A program made the position numbers and the translations under genes. A model generated the notes under the pieces. The model searched no databases, was not told where the DNA came from, and saw only the letters and a program-made list of their open reading frames with translations. This document shows, piece after piece, positions 41,807 to 50,593 of a stretch of DNA of 64,000 nucleotides (position 1 is its first letter; the number at the start of each line of letters is the position of its first letter). The DNA is from Roseburia sp. (lineage in GTDB: Bacteria; Bacillota; Clostridia; Lachnospirales; Lachnospiraceae), in the NCBI GenBank assembly GCA_019421345.1, contig JAHZFL010000013.1:1-64000 (forward strand). The letters run 5' to 3'.

Positions 41807-42584
41807 AATCTGGCAGATCATTTATCCGATCGGGATTTACTATGTTGTTTCCAGTGTGATATACTTTTTTGTGACAATGTTTCTCGGAGGAGAGAAACAG
41901 ACCTATATGCTGCGTCAGTTGATCTGCGCGGCAGGTACGATACCGGTAATTCTGTCGTTTTACCGCGCGGACAGACAGTTTGAAACGGTCGTCTACGGAG
42001 CGGACGAACAGACGCGCGGACAGACGATCCGCAATATCGTCTGCTCGCTTGGGGCGGGGGCGCTGCTTGGGATCGCTGTCAATAATGTGATCGCGATGAC
42101 GCCGTTGATCAAGGTGTCTGCAGGCTTTGGGGAGGCAAACAGTTCTTTTTTTGCAGGAACGGTGCTCTATGAACTGCTTGGCTCCTGTCTGATCATTCCG
42201 TTTGCGGAGGAGCTTTTGTACCGCGGTGTTGTATGGAAGCGTCTGCGGATGCTTTTTGGGAATCTGCCCGCACTTATTTTGTCTGCGGTATTGTTTGGCG
42301 TCATGCATGTGAATCTGGTGCAGTTTTTGTATGCGGGAATCCTCGGACTGCTTCTGGCATATCTGATGCAGACGACGGGAAAGCTGTATGCGCCGGTTCT
42401 TGGTCACATAGCAGCCAATGTCGCGGCAGTTGTGCGGCAGGAGACAGGGTGGCTTGACTTTGCCTATCAGCCGACAGCGGCGGGGATCGGCTTTTCGTTA
42501 CTGTTATTTGCGGGAGCTTTTTTGCTGCTTTGGCATCATGCAAAGCGTACAGAGAGAAAGGAGGAGAATCATGCAGGAAAATAA
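41784..42584 (+). CDS. CPBP-family intramembrane metalloprotease
   Basis: A 266-residue polytopic membrane protein of the CPBP/Abi (CAAX protease-like) family. The three conserved motifs are present: EELLYRG near residue 141 (Glu pair), FGVMHVNLVQF (His) and LGHIAANVAAV (His). I use the TTG at 41784, seven bases after GGAG and overlapping the HAD gene; an earlier ATG at 41703 would need a long overlap and has no site. Members process or protect against bacteriocins in some cases, but most have unknown substrates; nothing here names one. Confidence 0.82.
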   Translation: MKKTGAYKIWQIIYPIGIYYVVSSVIYFFVTMFLGGEKQTYMLRQLICAAGTIPVILSFYRADRQFETVVYGADEQTRGQTIRNIVCSLGAGALLGIAVNNVIAMTPLIKVSAGFGEANSSFFAGTVLYELLGSCLIIPFAEELLYRGVVWKRLRMLFGNLPALILSAVLFGVMHVNLVQFLYAGILGLLLAYLMQTTGKLYAPVLGHIAANVAAVVRQETGWLDFAYQPTAAGIGFSLLLFAGAFLLLWHHAKRTERKEENHAGK

Positions 42585-43434
42585 TTGGAATCAGCAGTAT
42601 CAGCCGCCATATGGGCAGCAGGGACCGGAGCGGAAGGGATTTGCCATCGCCTCGTTGGTGCTTGGAATCCTCTCGATCGTGCTCTGCTGTATGTACGGAG
42701 GATTTTTATTTGGCATTCCCGGAGCGATTTTGGGGATCGTTTCTTTGGTAAAGCATGAGAGCAAGATGGGAATGGCGATTGCGGGAATCATTACCTCCTA
42801 TGTGGGAATTATCTATGGAATTGTCTTGCTGATGACGGTCATGCTGACGGTTCGGGTAGGAATGGAGCAGTTCAACAGCGAGTGGTATCAGATGATGGAG
42901 GAGATGTACGGTGTTCCGGGGGAGTCGCAGGGAACGCTGTCGCATAACGATGAAAAGCTGCCGGAGGAGGAAACCACAGAGAAGGCACAGGACACGGAGA
43001 CACACGGAGCAAACGAAGAAAATCCGTTTGCCGGAAATTCTTATGTCATGGGTGACGGCTCTGTCATTTATCTGGAGGCGGACGGCACCTTTATCTGGTA
43101 TCAGGACGATGCGGTGCATGAGGATCATTTTGCGACAGGAACCTATGATGCATACCGTGCCGAGCTTGCGGAATCTTATCTTATGACATATCTTGGAGTA
43201 TATGGGAAAACGGAGGAGGAGCTTGCCGAACGATATGAGGGCATCAACAAGGATGAAACCTATACAAAGGAGGACTTTGTCTGTCTTGTGCTTCATAATG
43301 AATCTGTGATCGCAGGGGGAACAGAGCAGGCGGCAGAGCCTTATGACACAAATTATATGGGCTATTATATCAATGAGTCTTATGATGCGGTAAATATGGA
43401 GGACGGAGCGGCAGCGTCCTTTGTTGGGCGATGA
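42571..43434 (+). CDS. DUF4190-domain membrane protein
   Basis: A 287-residue protein. A Gln/Asn/Pro/Tyr-rich N terminus (NNWNQQYQPPYGQQGP) is followed by two hydrophobic segments about residues 25-90 in DUF4190 style (GFAIASLVLGILSIVLCC; GIPGAILGIVSLV). The rest is a soluble acidic domain with repeated FxWYQD/TGTYDAY-like strands that probably lies outside. The ATG at 42571 follows AGGAGGAG and overlaps the protease gene. Function unknown; it may be a cell-envelope accessory protein of the neighbouring CPBP protease. Confidence 0.75.
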   Translation: MQENNWNQQYQPPYGQQGPERKGFAIASLVLGILSIVLCCMYGGFLFGIPGAILGIVSLVKHESKMGMAIAGIITSYVGIIYGIVLLMTVMLTVRVGMEQFNSEWYQMMEEMYGVPGESQGTLSHNDEKLPEEETTEKAQDTETHGANEENPFAGNSYVMGDGSVIYLEADGTFIWYQDDAVHEDHFATGTYDAYRAELAESYLMTYLGVYGKTEEELAERYEGINKDETYTKEDFVCLVLHNESVIAGGTEQAAEPYDTNYMGYYINESYDAVNMEDGAAASFVGR

Positions 43435-43534
43435 GTTAAGAAAAGTTTAAGAAAGCGCAAAATGATTTTTAATAGAATGGTTAAACTTTTGAAATGGATG
43501 CTGTTTAAGATAGGAACAGCGTCCATTTTGTGGC

Positions 43535-43610
43535 TTTATAGGAAATTTCGTCCCCTATAAAGCAAAACCCTCCGGGGGAACGCACTGCGTCGGAATGGAA
43601 ATTTGTCGCT
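43535..43610 (+). repeat. Dispersed repeat family A, copy 4
   Basis: Leading hairpin TTTATAGGAAA...CCCTATAAA (43537-43561), then CAAAACCCTCCGGGGGAAC, GCACTGCGTCGGAATGGAAA and TTTGTCGC. It lies between a DUF4190 gene and a C39-like peptidase gene and fills most of the 240-bp gap. Confidence 0.85.
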
Positions 43611-43673
43611 GCTTCAGCCAGCCGCAGGCGCTGTGCAGTATGGATGTGAGAAAGGTGAGGAGAGGGAAAGGTT

Positions 43674-44699
43674 ATGAAGCATGGTACAAGGGAGCATGGG
43701 ATGAGGATGACAAAGGAGGAGAAAAGGCGGCGCTTGCAGCAGAAGCGTCTCAGACAGCAGAGAAAAAGGAGACGGCGGCTTGCATTTTTCGCACTGCAAT
43801 GTGTGATGATAGGAGCGATTGCATTTTTAGTTTGGGATATTAAGATACAGCTTGGAAAAAATAAGGAGGTTTTTGCGCAGGAAGCGGAAGTCATGCCTCA
43901 TAAAGCCGATCAGAGTATGAGCGCGGGGCAAAATGAGACAGAGGGCGGAGATTATGTGCAGAAGGTCGGGCTTGATATGGTAGACAAGCCCCTGAAGCGT
44001 TCTAAGGAGGAGGTCTTGGAGCGCTTGGAGGAGCTGGCAGAGGAACACGGACAGATTCGCGAGGTCTTAGAGCAGCAGGAAGCTTATCCGCCCAATATGC
44101 TTGAGGCGCTGGCAAATAATCCTGAGATGGCAGATTTTGTGCTGGGTTATTTGGAAGCGGACGGCAGCGTAGCGGGCGGCTTGACAGAGAGCGAGCGTAA
44201 GCAGGAGCATCCGCTGTTTTTGCAGTGGGACCCGCGTTGGGGCTATCGGTCCTATGGTGATGACAGCAATATCGGCTTAGCCGGCTGCGGACCAACCTGT
44301 CTGTCGATGGCGCTTTATGAGCTTACCGGGGATGCGTCTTTGACACCGGATGTGATCGCGGAATACAGCATGGAAAACGGCTATTATATGAATGGGACGG
44401 GAACACTTTGGGCGTTGATCGAGGATGTACCGCCCCGTTATGGACTGGATGTGGAGCGACCGGCGTTGAACGAGGCGTCATGGAAGGAATGTCTGGATAA
44501 CGGGCAGGTGCTGATCTGCGCCGTACGACCGGGAGATTTTACGGCGGCAGGACATTTTATTGTCATTTATGGCTACAATAGGGAAGGGTTTTTGGTAAAC
44601 GATCCGAATTGTGTGGCTCGCAGTAAGACAAGCTGGCCGTTTGACCGCATCGGCAGTCAGATCAAGCAGGTGTGGGCGATTGGCAGACAGGGAGCATGA
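43674..44699 (+). CDS. C39-like (papain-fold) peptidase domain protein, membrane anchored
   Basis: A 341-residue protein. The N terminus is strikingly basic (KEEKRRRLQQKRLRQQRKRR), then a single transmembrane segment (about residues 36-56), a helical linker, and a C-terminal peptidase_C39_2 domain (about 180-335). The active-site Cys is in GLAGCGPTCLSMALYE, and the His in AAGHFIVIYGY, followed by VNDPN. Such exported papain-like domains are common in Lachnospiraceae and their targets are mostly unknown. The start at 43674 has a GGGAAAGG site; ATGs at codons 10 and 12 are alternatives. Confidence 0.82.
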   Translation: MKHGTREHGMRMTKEEKRRRLQQKRLRQQRKRRRRLAFFALQCVMIGAIAFLVWDIKIQLGKNKEVFAQEAEVMPHKADQSMSAGQNETEGGDYVQKVGLDMVDKPLKRSKEEVLERLEELAEEHGQIREVLEQQEAYPPNMLEALANNPEMADFVLGYLEADGSVAGGLTESERKQEHPLFLQWDPRWGYRSYGDDSNIGLAGCGPTCLSMALYELTGDASLTPDVIAEYSMENGYYMNGTGTLWALIEDVPPRYGLDVERPALNEASWKECLDNGQVLICAVRPGDFTAAGHFIVIYGYNREGFLVNDPNCVARSKTSWPFDRIGSQIKQVWAIGRQGA

Positions 44700-44761
44700 C
44701 GCATTGACACAGTCAGAAAGGTACGGAAACGGGAAAAGGAAGCCGAAGTGAAAGAGAAGGA

Positions 44762-44790
44762 TTGTAAAGCCGCGTTTTTTTCTGTATAAT
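44762..44790 (+). promoter_or_regulatory. Promoter of the oligoendopeptidase gene
   Basis: TTGTAA (44762-44767), 17-bp spacer, TATAAT (44785-44790), 35 bp before the ATG. Confidence 0.75.
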
Positions 44791-44824
44791 ACATAGAAAG
44801 TATAGGAAAAACAGGAGGTAAGAG

Positions 44825-46534
44825 ATGAGTGATTTTACATTTAGTACGTTAGAGTATCAGAGACCGGACTTTGCGGCAGTCGGATCATTTGCAGAGCAGA
44901 TGGCGGAACGGATGAAGCAGGCAGGCTCTTATGAGGAATTAAAGGCGCTGATGAAGGAGAATGAGGAGGCTTCCAAGGATTTCACAACGATGTGTGTGAT
45001 CGCCTCCATTCGCAATACCTTAGACACGAGAGACGAGTTTTACGAAAAGGAGCAGGAGTACATCGACGAGCAGATGCCTGTGCTCACACCGAAGCTTCTT
45101 GCGCTTGATGAGGCGCTTTTGAACAGTCCGTTTCGGGCAGACATTGAGAAGGAATACGGCAAGCAGTATTTCGTGCAAAAGGAGCTGGAAAAAAAGATAT
45201 TCTGTGAGGCGAATATCCCGCTGATGCAGCAGGAGGCAAAGCTGACGAATGAATATCAGAAGATGATGGCGACAGCGGAGATCCCGTTTGATGGAAAGAC
45301 GTTAAATCTCTATGGCGTGCAGAAATATTTTGAGCATGAGGACAGAAGCATCCGTGCCGCAGCGGTGAAGGCGTACTCTGATTTTTACCATAAGAATGAG
45401 GAGCGTCTGGAGGAGATCTGGGATGAACTGATTAAAATCCGCAATGAGATGGGAAGAAATCTCGGCTATGAGAACTTTATTCCGGTTGGCTATATGCAGC
45501 AGGGACGTACGGATTACGGACAAAAAGAGGTCGAGTCCTTCCGCGAGCAGGTGCTTACGGAAATTGTACCGCTTTGTGAGAAGCTGTATGAGGCGCAGAG
45601 AAAAAGGCTTGGAATCGACACGCTCAAATTCTATGACGAATCGCGCGTGTTTGCAGACGGCAATGCAGTTCCGGCAGGGGACGATGATTTTATGGTGGAG
45701 CAGGCAAGAAAAATGTACCATGAGATCAGCCCGGAGACCGGAGAATTTATCGACTTTATGATCGAGCATGAACTGATGGATCTAAAAAATAAGCCGGGTA
45801 AGGCGTCGACCGGATATATGACGTATCTGGCGCGTTACCAGTCTCCGTTTGTGTTCTCCTGCTTTAACCAGACGATCTTTGATATGCAGGTGCTCACACA
45901 TGAGCTTGGCCATGCGTTTGCCGGATACATGGCGATGCGTCACCAGCCGGTCATGGAATACTACTCCGAGTCTACGGATATTGCGGAGATCCATTCGATG
46001 TCGATGGAGCAGTTTTCTTATCCTTATGCGGAGCAGTTCTTCGGGGAGGATGCAGATAAGTTCCGTTTTGCACATCTGCAGGAGGCGATGACGTTTGTAC
46101 CGTTTGGGGTGGCAGTCGATGAATTTCAGCATATCTGCTATGCAAATCCGTCCCTGACGCCGAAGGAGCGCACGCTGGAGTGGAAGAAGCTCGAGGAGAA
46201 ATATATGCCGTGGAGAAAATACGATGCGGATGATTTCTTTGACCGCGGCGGATATTGGTATCACAAGCTGCATATTTATTTATATCCGTTCTACTATATC
46301 AACTACACGCTCACGACGATGGGAGCGATGGAGTTCAAGAAAAAGAATTACGAGGATCATGCGTCGGCATGGGAGGATTACTTAAAGCTGTGCAAGTGCG
46401 GCGGTAGCATGAGCTATCTGGAGACGCTCCGTCATGCGAACGTACACAATCCGTTTGAGGCTGGCAGTGTGAAAAATGCGATCAGCGTAGCAAAGGATGA
46501 GTTGTTTGCAAGTAAATATATGAAGGAAAACTAA
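44825..46534 (+). CDS. pepF: M3-family oligoendopeptidase (PepF-like)
   Basis: A 569-residue cytosolic zinc peptidase that degrades short peptides. The zinc site is THELGHAFAG (HExxH, about residue 359) with the third ligand Glu in YYSESTDIAEIHSMSMEQF. The N-terminal helical lobe and the C-terminal helices (GGYWYHKLHIYLYPFYYINY) are typical of the PepF family. GGAGG precedes the ATG and a near-consensus promoter lies upstream. A 35-bp gap separates it from the small membrane-protein gene that follows. Confidence 0.93.
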   Translation: MSDFTFSTLEYQRPDFAAVGSFAEQMAERMKQAGSYEELKALMKENEEASKDFTTMCVIASIRNTLDTRDEFYEKEQEYIDEQMPVLTPKLLALDEALLNSPFRADIEKEYGKQYFVQKELEKKIFCEANIPLMQQEAKLTNEYQKMMATAEIPFDGKTLNLYGVQKYFEHEDRSIRAAAVKAYSDFYHKNEERLEEIWDELIKIRNEMGRNLGYENFIPVGYMQQGRTDYGQKEVESFREQVLTEIVPLCEKLYEAQRKRLGIDTLKFYDESRVFADGNAVPAGDDDFMVEQARKMYHEISPETGEFIDFMIEHELMDLKNKPGKASTGYMTYLARYQSPFVFSCFNQTIFDMQVLTHELGHAFAGYMAMRHQPVMEYYSESTDIAEIHSMSMEQFSYPYAEQFFGEDADKFRFAHLQEAMTFVPFGVAVDEFQHICYANPSLTPKERTLEWKKLEEKYMPWRKYDADDFFDRGGYWYHKLHIYLYPFYYINYTLTTMGAMEFKKKNYEDHASAWEDYLKLCKCGGSMSYLETLRHANVHNPFEAGSVKNAISVAKDELFASKYMKEN

Positions 46535-46568
46535 GGCTGCAGCAAAAGACGGGAAAGGAGAGAGCCTT

Positions 46569-46883
46569 ATGGAGGAATTGACAGAGCTCGCCAAAAAGCA
46601 GCTCCGTTTCCAGAAGATCATCACAGGACTTTTGGCAGCGGTTCTTGTGGTCGTGCTGGCGGTGGGACTGATGTTTATCAGTCAGGTCAAACAGATGAGC
46701 ACAGCTATAAAGTCATCGGCAGAGCGTCTGCAGGAGATTGATGTGGATGCGATCAATCAGACGGTTTCCGGCACACAGGAGCTGCTTGAGAGCGTCGATC
46801 AGCTCTCGGCAGCGATCGATCAGGTGACGGTAAGTGTTGAGGAATTTGACAGCTGGATAGACGGTCTGTTTGGGAGAGAATAG
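46569..46883 (+). CDS. Small membrane-anchored coiled-coil protein
   Basis: A 104-residue protein I do not recognise. Residues 1-15 are polar, residues 18-38 form one strong transmembrane segment (IITGLLAAVLVVVLAVGLMF), and the remaining 60 residues are a heptad-like helix rich in Ser/Gln/Asp (SAERLQEIDVDAINQTV). GGAGAG precedes the ATG. It is downstream of pepF and ends at a strong terminator. It may be a small scaffold or division-related protein, but nothing in the sequence says so. Confidence 0.7.
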   Translation: MEELTELAKKQLRFQKIITGLLAAVLVVVLAVGLMFISQVKQMSTAIKSSAERLQEIDVDAINQTVSGTQELLESVDQLSAAIDQVTVSVEEFDSWIDGLFGRE

Positions 46884-46886
46884 CAT

Positions 46887-46925
46887 AGAGAGGCAGACAC
46901 CGACAGGGTGTCTGCCTCTCTTTTT
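46887..46925 (+). terminator. Terminator after pepF and the small membrane protein
   Basis: AGAGAGGCAGACACC (46887-46901) pairs with GGTGTCTGCCTCTCT (46907-46921), 5-nt loop, followed by T residues. Confidence 0.93.
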
Positions 46926-46927
46926 CT

Positions 46928-46956
46928 GTTGACATAAGAGTAGCTCGCGAAGCGTG
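46928..46956 (+). repeat. Dispersed repeat family B
   Basis: GTTGACATAAGAGTAGC followed by TCGCGAAGCGTG. It is only 12 bp upstream of a copy of repeat A, the one place in the window where the two families are joined. Confidence 0.75.
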
Positions 46957-46967
46957 TCGCTTGTTGT

Positions 46968-47034
46968 TTATAGAAAAGGTTGTTCCTATAAAGCAAAACC
47001 CTCCGTGGGAACGCACTGCGGCGGAAGGGAAATA
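46968..47034 (+). repeat. Dispersed repeat family A, copy 5
   Basis: Short leading hairpin (TTATAGAAAAGG / TTCCTATAA), then CAAAACCCTCCGTGGGAACG, CACTGCGGCGGAAGGGAAAT. It ends 38 bp from the stop codon of the flavin reductase gene, between convergent genes. Confidence 0.8.
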
Positions 47035-47071
47035 TTTTCTTGTGCAAAGCATATCCTGAAAGGATGGTGCG

Positions 47072-47704
47072 TCAGCGTTGTTTCCGCTTCTTTTTCTTGG
47101 CAGGAGTTTTTTTGGCAACGCTGTAACCGAATGTGCCAAGTTTTTTTCCAAGCAGAAAATATTCACCGTGGGAGTAGGACACAAGACCTGTCCGGTTCAG
47201 ATGAAATTTACCGCGGTCATCGATCGCGTCTGCGTCTACAGTGACAGCGACAACGTCGGCGAGAATCATATGATGGCTGCCGAGCGGCAGAATCTGCCGG
47301 ACGCGGCACTCAATATTGACGGGACTCTCGGCGATGCCGGGCACGGAGACCTCACGCGGCGCCTGTGGCGTCAGATGAAGCTCCTCAAATTTATCGACGT
47401 CCCTGCCGGAGCGGACGCCACAGTAATCGGCAGCGCGCACTAAGGCTTCCGTAGTCAGATTTACGACAAACTCGCCGGATGCTTCGATCATATGATAGGA
47501 GTAGCGCTCCGGACGGACGGAAATCGAGAGCATCGGCGGATTGGTGCAGACCGTTCCCACCCATGCGACGGTGATGATGTTTGGTTTACCTGAGAGCGTG
47601 GGATCCGGGCACTGGGGATCGTCCGAGTCCGGATACGCACAGCTTACCATGACTGCCGGGAGCGGGTAGAGCATATTGCCAGGTTTAAATTCCTGCTTTG
47701 ACAT
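47072..47704 (-). CDS. Flavin reductase family protein (FMN-binding split barrel)
   Basis: A 210-residue flavin reductase-like protein. PAVMVSCAYPD, NIITVAWVGTVCTNPPMLSISVRPERYSYHMI (in parts: TVAWVGTVC, SISVRPERYS) and EFVVNLTTEALVRAADYCGVRSGRDVDKF (in part: VVNLTTEALV, CGVRSGRDVDKF) match the FMN-binding family common in anaerobes. The C-terminal 12 residues are nearly all Lys/Arg (KKTPAKKKKRKQR), an odd basic tail that may bind nucleic acid or membrane. ATG 47704 follows GGAG by six bases. Physiological electron partners are unknown. Confidence 0.85.
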   Translation of the reverse strand: MSKQEFKPGNMLYPLPAVMVSCAYPDSDDPQCPDPTLSGKPNIITVAWVGTVCTNPPMLSISVRPERYSYHMIEASGEFVVNLTTEALVRAADYCGVRSGRDVDKFEELHLTPQAPREVSVPGIAESPVNIECRVRQILPLGSHHMILADVVAVTVDADAIDDRGKFHLNRTGLVSYSHGEYFLLGKKLGTFGYSVAKKTPAKKKKRKQR

Positions 47705-47747
47705 AAGGTTCTCCATTTCAAATATCACTTCTCTGTTTCAGTAACTT

Positions 47748-48263
47748 TTATTTCATCAAAATATCCATCAGGTAGGCGTAAACGTCCTCATTCTGCTTTT
47801 TCCAGTTGTTGCAGACTGCCTCCGCCTGTTCCTTTTTTTTGACGGTGAGCGTCAGGTCGATCAGGTTTGTGCCGCGCTCACGGAACTGGCAGCGGACGGC
47901 ATAGTCCTGATTCGGCGTTTTGTAATAGTCCGCAAGAATGGAGTTGACAGTCCGAAGCTCCATTTTATTTTTCTCGAAGTAGGCGATCGTGTCGTGCTCA
48001 ATGGCATCCGTCAGCTTGTCGCGGAAGAAGCCGAGCGTTTCTTTGCCCGCAGCGGTAATTGAATACTGTGTGTTGTTGTGGGTGGATTCAAAGCGAATCA
48101 GGTTTGCGTCGGTAAGGTCGTTTAACACCTGTTGGACGCGGAAATAGTCGGTGTATTCCTGTTCCAGAAAAAAGTTGGAAATCTGTGTATTCGTCAGCGG
48201 AAAATCTACTTGATCCAGCATATTTAAAATCGTGAGCTTATAAATGGTAAATGGTTCAGCCAT
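47748..48263 (-). CDS. DUF4364-family protein (winged-helix-like)
   Basis: A 171-residue cytosolic protein of the clostridial DUF4364 family. The N-terminal 85 residues look like a winged helix (YKLTILNMLDQVDFPLTNTQ, FRVQQVLNDLTDANLI, YSITAAGKETLGFF), so a regulatory role is likely; the C-terminal half is alpha/beta of unknown function. The start overlaps the end of the radical SAM gene by eight bases, so they form an operon with malic enzyme upstream. Confidence 0.85.
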   Translation of the reverse strand: MAEPFTIYKLTILNMLDQVDFPLTNTQISNFFLEQEYTDYFRVQQVLNDLTDANLIRFESTHNNTQYSITAAGKETLGFFRDKLTDAIEHDTIAYFEKNKMELRTVNSILADYYKTPNQDYAVRCQFRERGTNLIDLTLTVKKKEQAEAVCNNWKKQNEDVYAYLMDILMK

Positions 48264-49230
48264 AAGATCCTTCCTTCCCGTTCGTTTGAAAATATTTGCC
48301 CTGCCAGAGGTTTTTCTCCCGGAGATTTTTTTGAATCGTATTCAGGACGCGCTTTTTATCGGTGCTCCATAAGGGAGCAAGTAAGAGGCTGCGCGGACCG
48401 TCCCCCGTTAAGCGGTGGATGACGGTTGACGGAGGCAGACATGCAATACAGTCCGTCACAAGCTCGCAATATTCTGCAAGAGAAAAAAGAGGAAACAGTT
48501 CTTTCTCATACCAAAGTCCAAGTTCCGTATTTTTCAGGACATGCAAAAGCTGCAGCTTGACTCCTTGCAGCGGAAGTGATGCGGCATAGGAGACGGAGGC
48601 GCGCATCATTTCGACCGTTTCCCCAGGAAGTCCGAAAATTAAGTGGGTAACAACAGCAATGCCGCGTGCAGAAAGCGCCAAGACGGCAGCCTCATATTGG
48701 GCGCGGCAAAAGCCGCTGTGGATCAGCTTTAGGGTATCGTCATGCATGGTCTGTAAGCCAAGCTCGATCCAGACCGGCTTTTTGTTGTTTAATTCTTCCA
48801 GTAAATCGAGCACCTCGTCTGAAAGACAGTCACATCTGGTCGCGATGGAAAGCGCCGCGATCTGCGGGTGAGAGATTGCTTCCGTAAAAATTTCACGCAG
48901 ATATGAAATCGGCGCGTAGGTGTTTGTATATGCCTGAAAATAAGCAATAAATCTCTTGCAGCCGGTCTTTGCGGCAATGCGTTTTTTTGCTTCCGTGATC
49001 TGAGCGGTGACAGAGAGCGAAGGCGCGGCGGCAAAATCACCGGAGCCTCCAGCGCTGCAAAAAATACAGCCGCCCGTGCCAAGCGTGCCGTCACGATTGG
49101 GGCATGTCATGCCGCCGTTTAATGACAGGCGGTAGACCTTCTCTCCAAAGGTTTGTTTTAAATGGTAATCCAGAGAGTGGTAGCGTTTTTCTCCCCAGAA
49201 GCGTGGTGTCATATCATGTTCCGTATTCAT
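48256..49230 (-). CDS. TIGR01212-family radical SAM protein
   Basis: A 324-residue radical SAM protein. The cluster motif lies in CPNRDGTLGTGGCIFC, with Cys spacing longer than the classic CxxxCxxC as usual for the YhcC-like TIGR01212 family. RFIAYFQAYTNTYAP, IATRCDCLSDE, WIELGLQTMHD and HLIFGLPGET follow in order. The family is linked to tRNA or other RNA modification, but the reaction is not established. ATG 49230 lies 15 bases after the malic enzyme stop codon; ATG 49212 is an alternative. Confidence 0.9.
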   Translation of the reverse strand: MNTEHDMTPRFWGEKRYHSLDYHLKQTFGEKVYRLSLNGGMTCPNRDGTLGTGGCIFCSAGGSGDFAAAPSLSVTAQITEAKKRIAAKTGCKRFIAYFQAYTNTYAPISYLREIFTEAISHPQIAALSIATRCDCLSDEVLDLLEELNNKKPVWIELGLQTMHDDTLKLIHSGFCRAQYEAAVLALSARGIAVVTHLIFGLPGETVEMMRASVSYAASLPLQGVKLQLLHVLKNTELGLWYEKELFPLFSLAEYCELVTDCIACLPPSTVIHRLTGDGPRSLLLAPLWSTDKKRVLNTIQKNLREKNLWQGKYFQTNGKEGSYG

Positions 49231-49244
49231 GTCGGTCTTATCCG

Positions 49245-50414
49245 CTAACGAGAAATATGTGATTTGACGGCATGGCTGACAGCCTCTGCCACACGCGGGT
49301 CAAATGCCTCCGGCATGATAAAATCATCCGATAGCTCCTCGTCAGAGACAAGTCCTGCGATCGCTTCGGCGGCGGCAAGCTTCATTTCCTCGGTGATCTG
49401 TGTCGCACGTCCCTCAAGCGCGCCTTTAAAGATGCCCGGAAAAGCGACAACGTTGTTGATCTGATTCGGAAAATCGCTGCGTCCCGTACCGACGATGCGC
49501 GCGCCGGCAGCCTTTGCCGCCTCCGGCATGATTTCCGGCACAGGATTTGCCATAGCAAAGAGGATCGCATCATCGTTCATGGACGCTACCATTTCCGGTG
49601 TGACGACGTTGGGAGCGGAAACGCCGATAAAAATATCTGCGCCGATAAGGGCGTCGGAGAGCGTTCCGTTCCGGTTGGAGAGGTTGGTCACCGCAGTCAT
49701 TTTCTGCTGCATCCAGTTCAAATTTTCGGAGGTCTTACCGATGATGCCGGAGCGTCCGCACATGGTCACATCGGAAAAGCCGTAGGTGAGTAAAAGCTTT
49801 GTGATGGCAATACCCGCAGAACCCGCGCCATTGACGACAATGCGGCAGCTTTCCTTTTGTTTGCCCGTAATGCGTAGGGCGTTGATAATGCCCGCCAGCA
49901 CGACGATCGCAGTGCCGTGCTGGTCGTCGTGGAATACCGGAATATCGAGCATGTTTTTAAGACGTTCCTCAATCTCAAAGCAGCGGGGGGCGGAGATGTC
50001 CTCCAGATTAATACCGCCGTATGCCGGGGCGATATGCCTGATCGTTGCGATGATTTCTTCCGTGTCCTGTGTATCAAGACAGATCGGCACAGCGTTGATA
50101 TTGCCGAATTCCTTAAAAAGCACGCATTTTCCCTCCATGACAGGCATGGCTGCGTAAGCGCCGATATTTCCAAGTCCAAGGACTGCGCTTCCGTCAGAGA
50201 TCACGGCGACCGTATTTGCCTTCATTGTATAGGCGTAGGCGGCTTCTTTATTTTCTGCGATCACCTTGCAGGGCTCTGCAACACCAGGCGTGTAGGCGAT
50301 CGCCAGATCCTCACGGGTATTTACTTTTGACTTTGCGACAGTCTCAAGCTTTCCCTTCCATTTTTCATGCATCAGCAGCGCTTTTTGCGCGGCGGTTAAA
50401 TGTTTATCTTCCAT
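49245..50414 (-). CDS. NAD(P)-dependent malic enzyme
   Basis: Oxidatively decarboxylates malate to pyruvate. The 389-residue short bacterial type shows the substrate Tyr in LAIAYTPGVAEPC, the general-base Lys in YAMPVMEGKCVLFKEF, FHDDQHGTAIVVLAGI (metal and Asp residues), NGAGSAGIAI (nucleotide site, about residue 190) and FAMANPVPEI. ATG 50414 follows GGAGG at a ten-base distance; earlier in-frame ATGs lack support. It is the first gene of an operon with the radical SAM and DUF4364 genes and is divergent from rho. Cofactor preference cannot be read off reliably. Confidence 0.94.
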   Translation of the reverse strand: MEDKHLTAAQKALLMHEKWKGKLETVAKSKVNTREDLAIAYTPGVAEPCKVIAENKEAAYAYTMKANTVAVISDGSAVLGLGNIGAYAAMPVMEGKCVLFKEFGNINAVPICLDTQDTEEIIATIRHIAPAYGGINLEDISAPRCFEIEERLKNMLDIPVFHDDQHGTAIVVLAGIINALRITGKQKESCRIVVNGAGSAGIAITKLLLTYGFSDVTMCGRSGIIGKTSENLNWMQQKMTAVTNLSNRNGTLSDALIGADIFIGVSAPNVVTPEMVASMNDDAILFAMANPVPEIMPEAAKAAGARIVGTGRSDFPNQINNVVAFPGIFKGALEGRATQITEEMKLAAAEAIAGLVSDEELSDDFIMPEAFDPRVAEAVSHAVKSHISR

Positions 50415-50593
50415 AATATAAGTACCTCCGATCATATGAATCAATCATACCATTATCATTTTGACAAATCAAGAAAATTAGGACTTCCTATTTTGGGAGA
50501 GCTGGTGTATAATACAAGCATCAAACAGTCGTTTTGTCACATCAGACAGAATTCCCGGTTATTAAGAAAAAGCAGGAGAATAAGGAGTATCAG

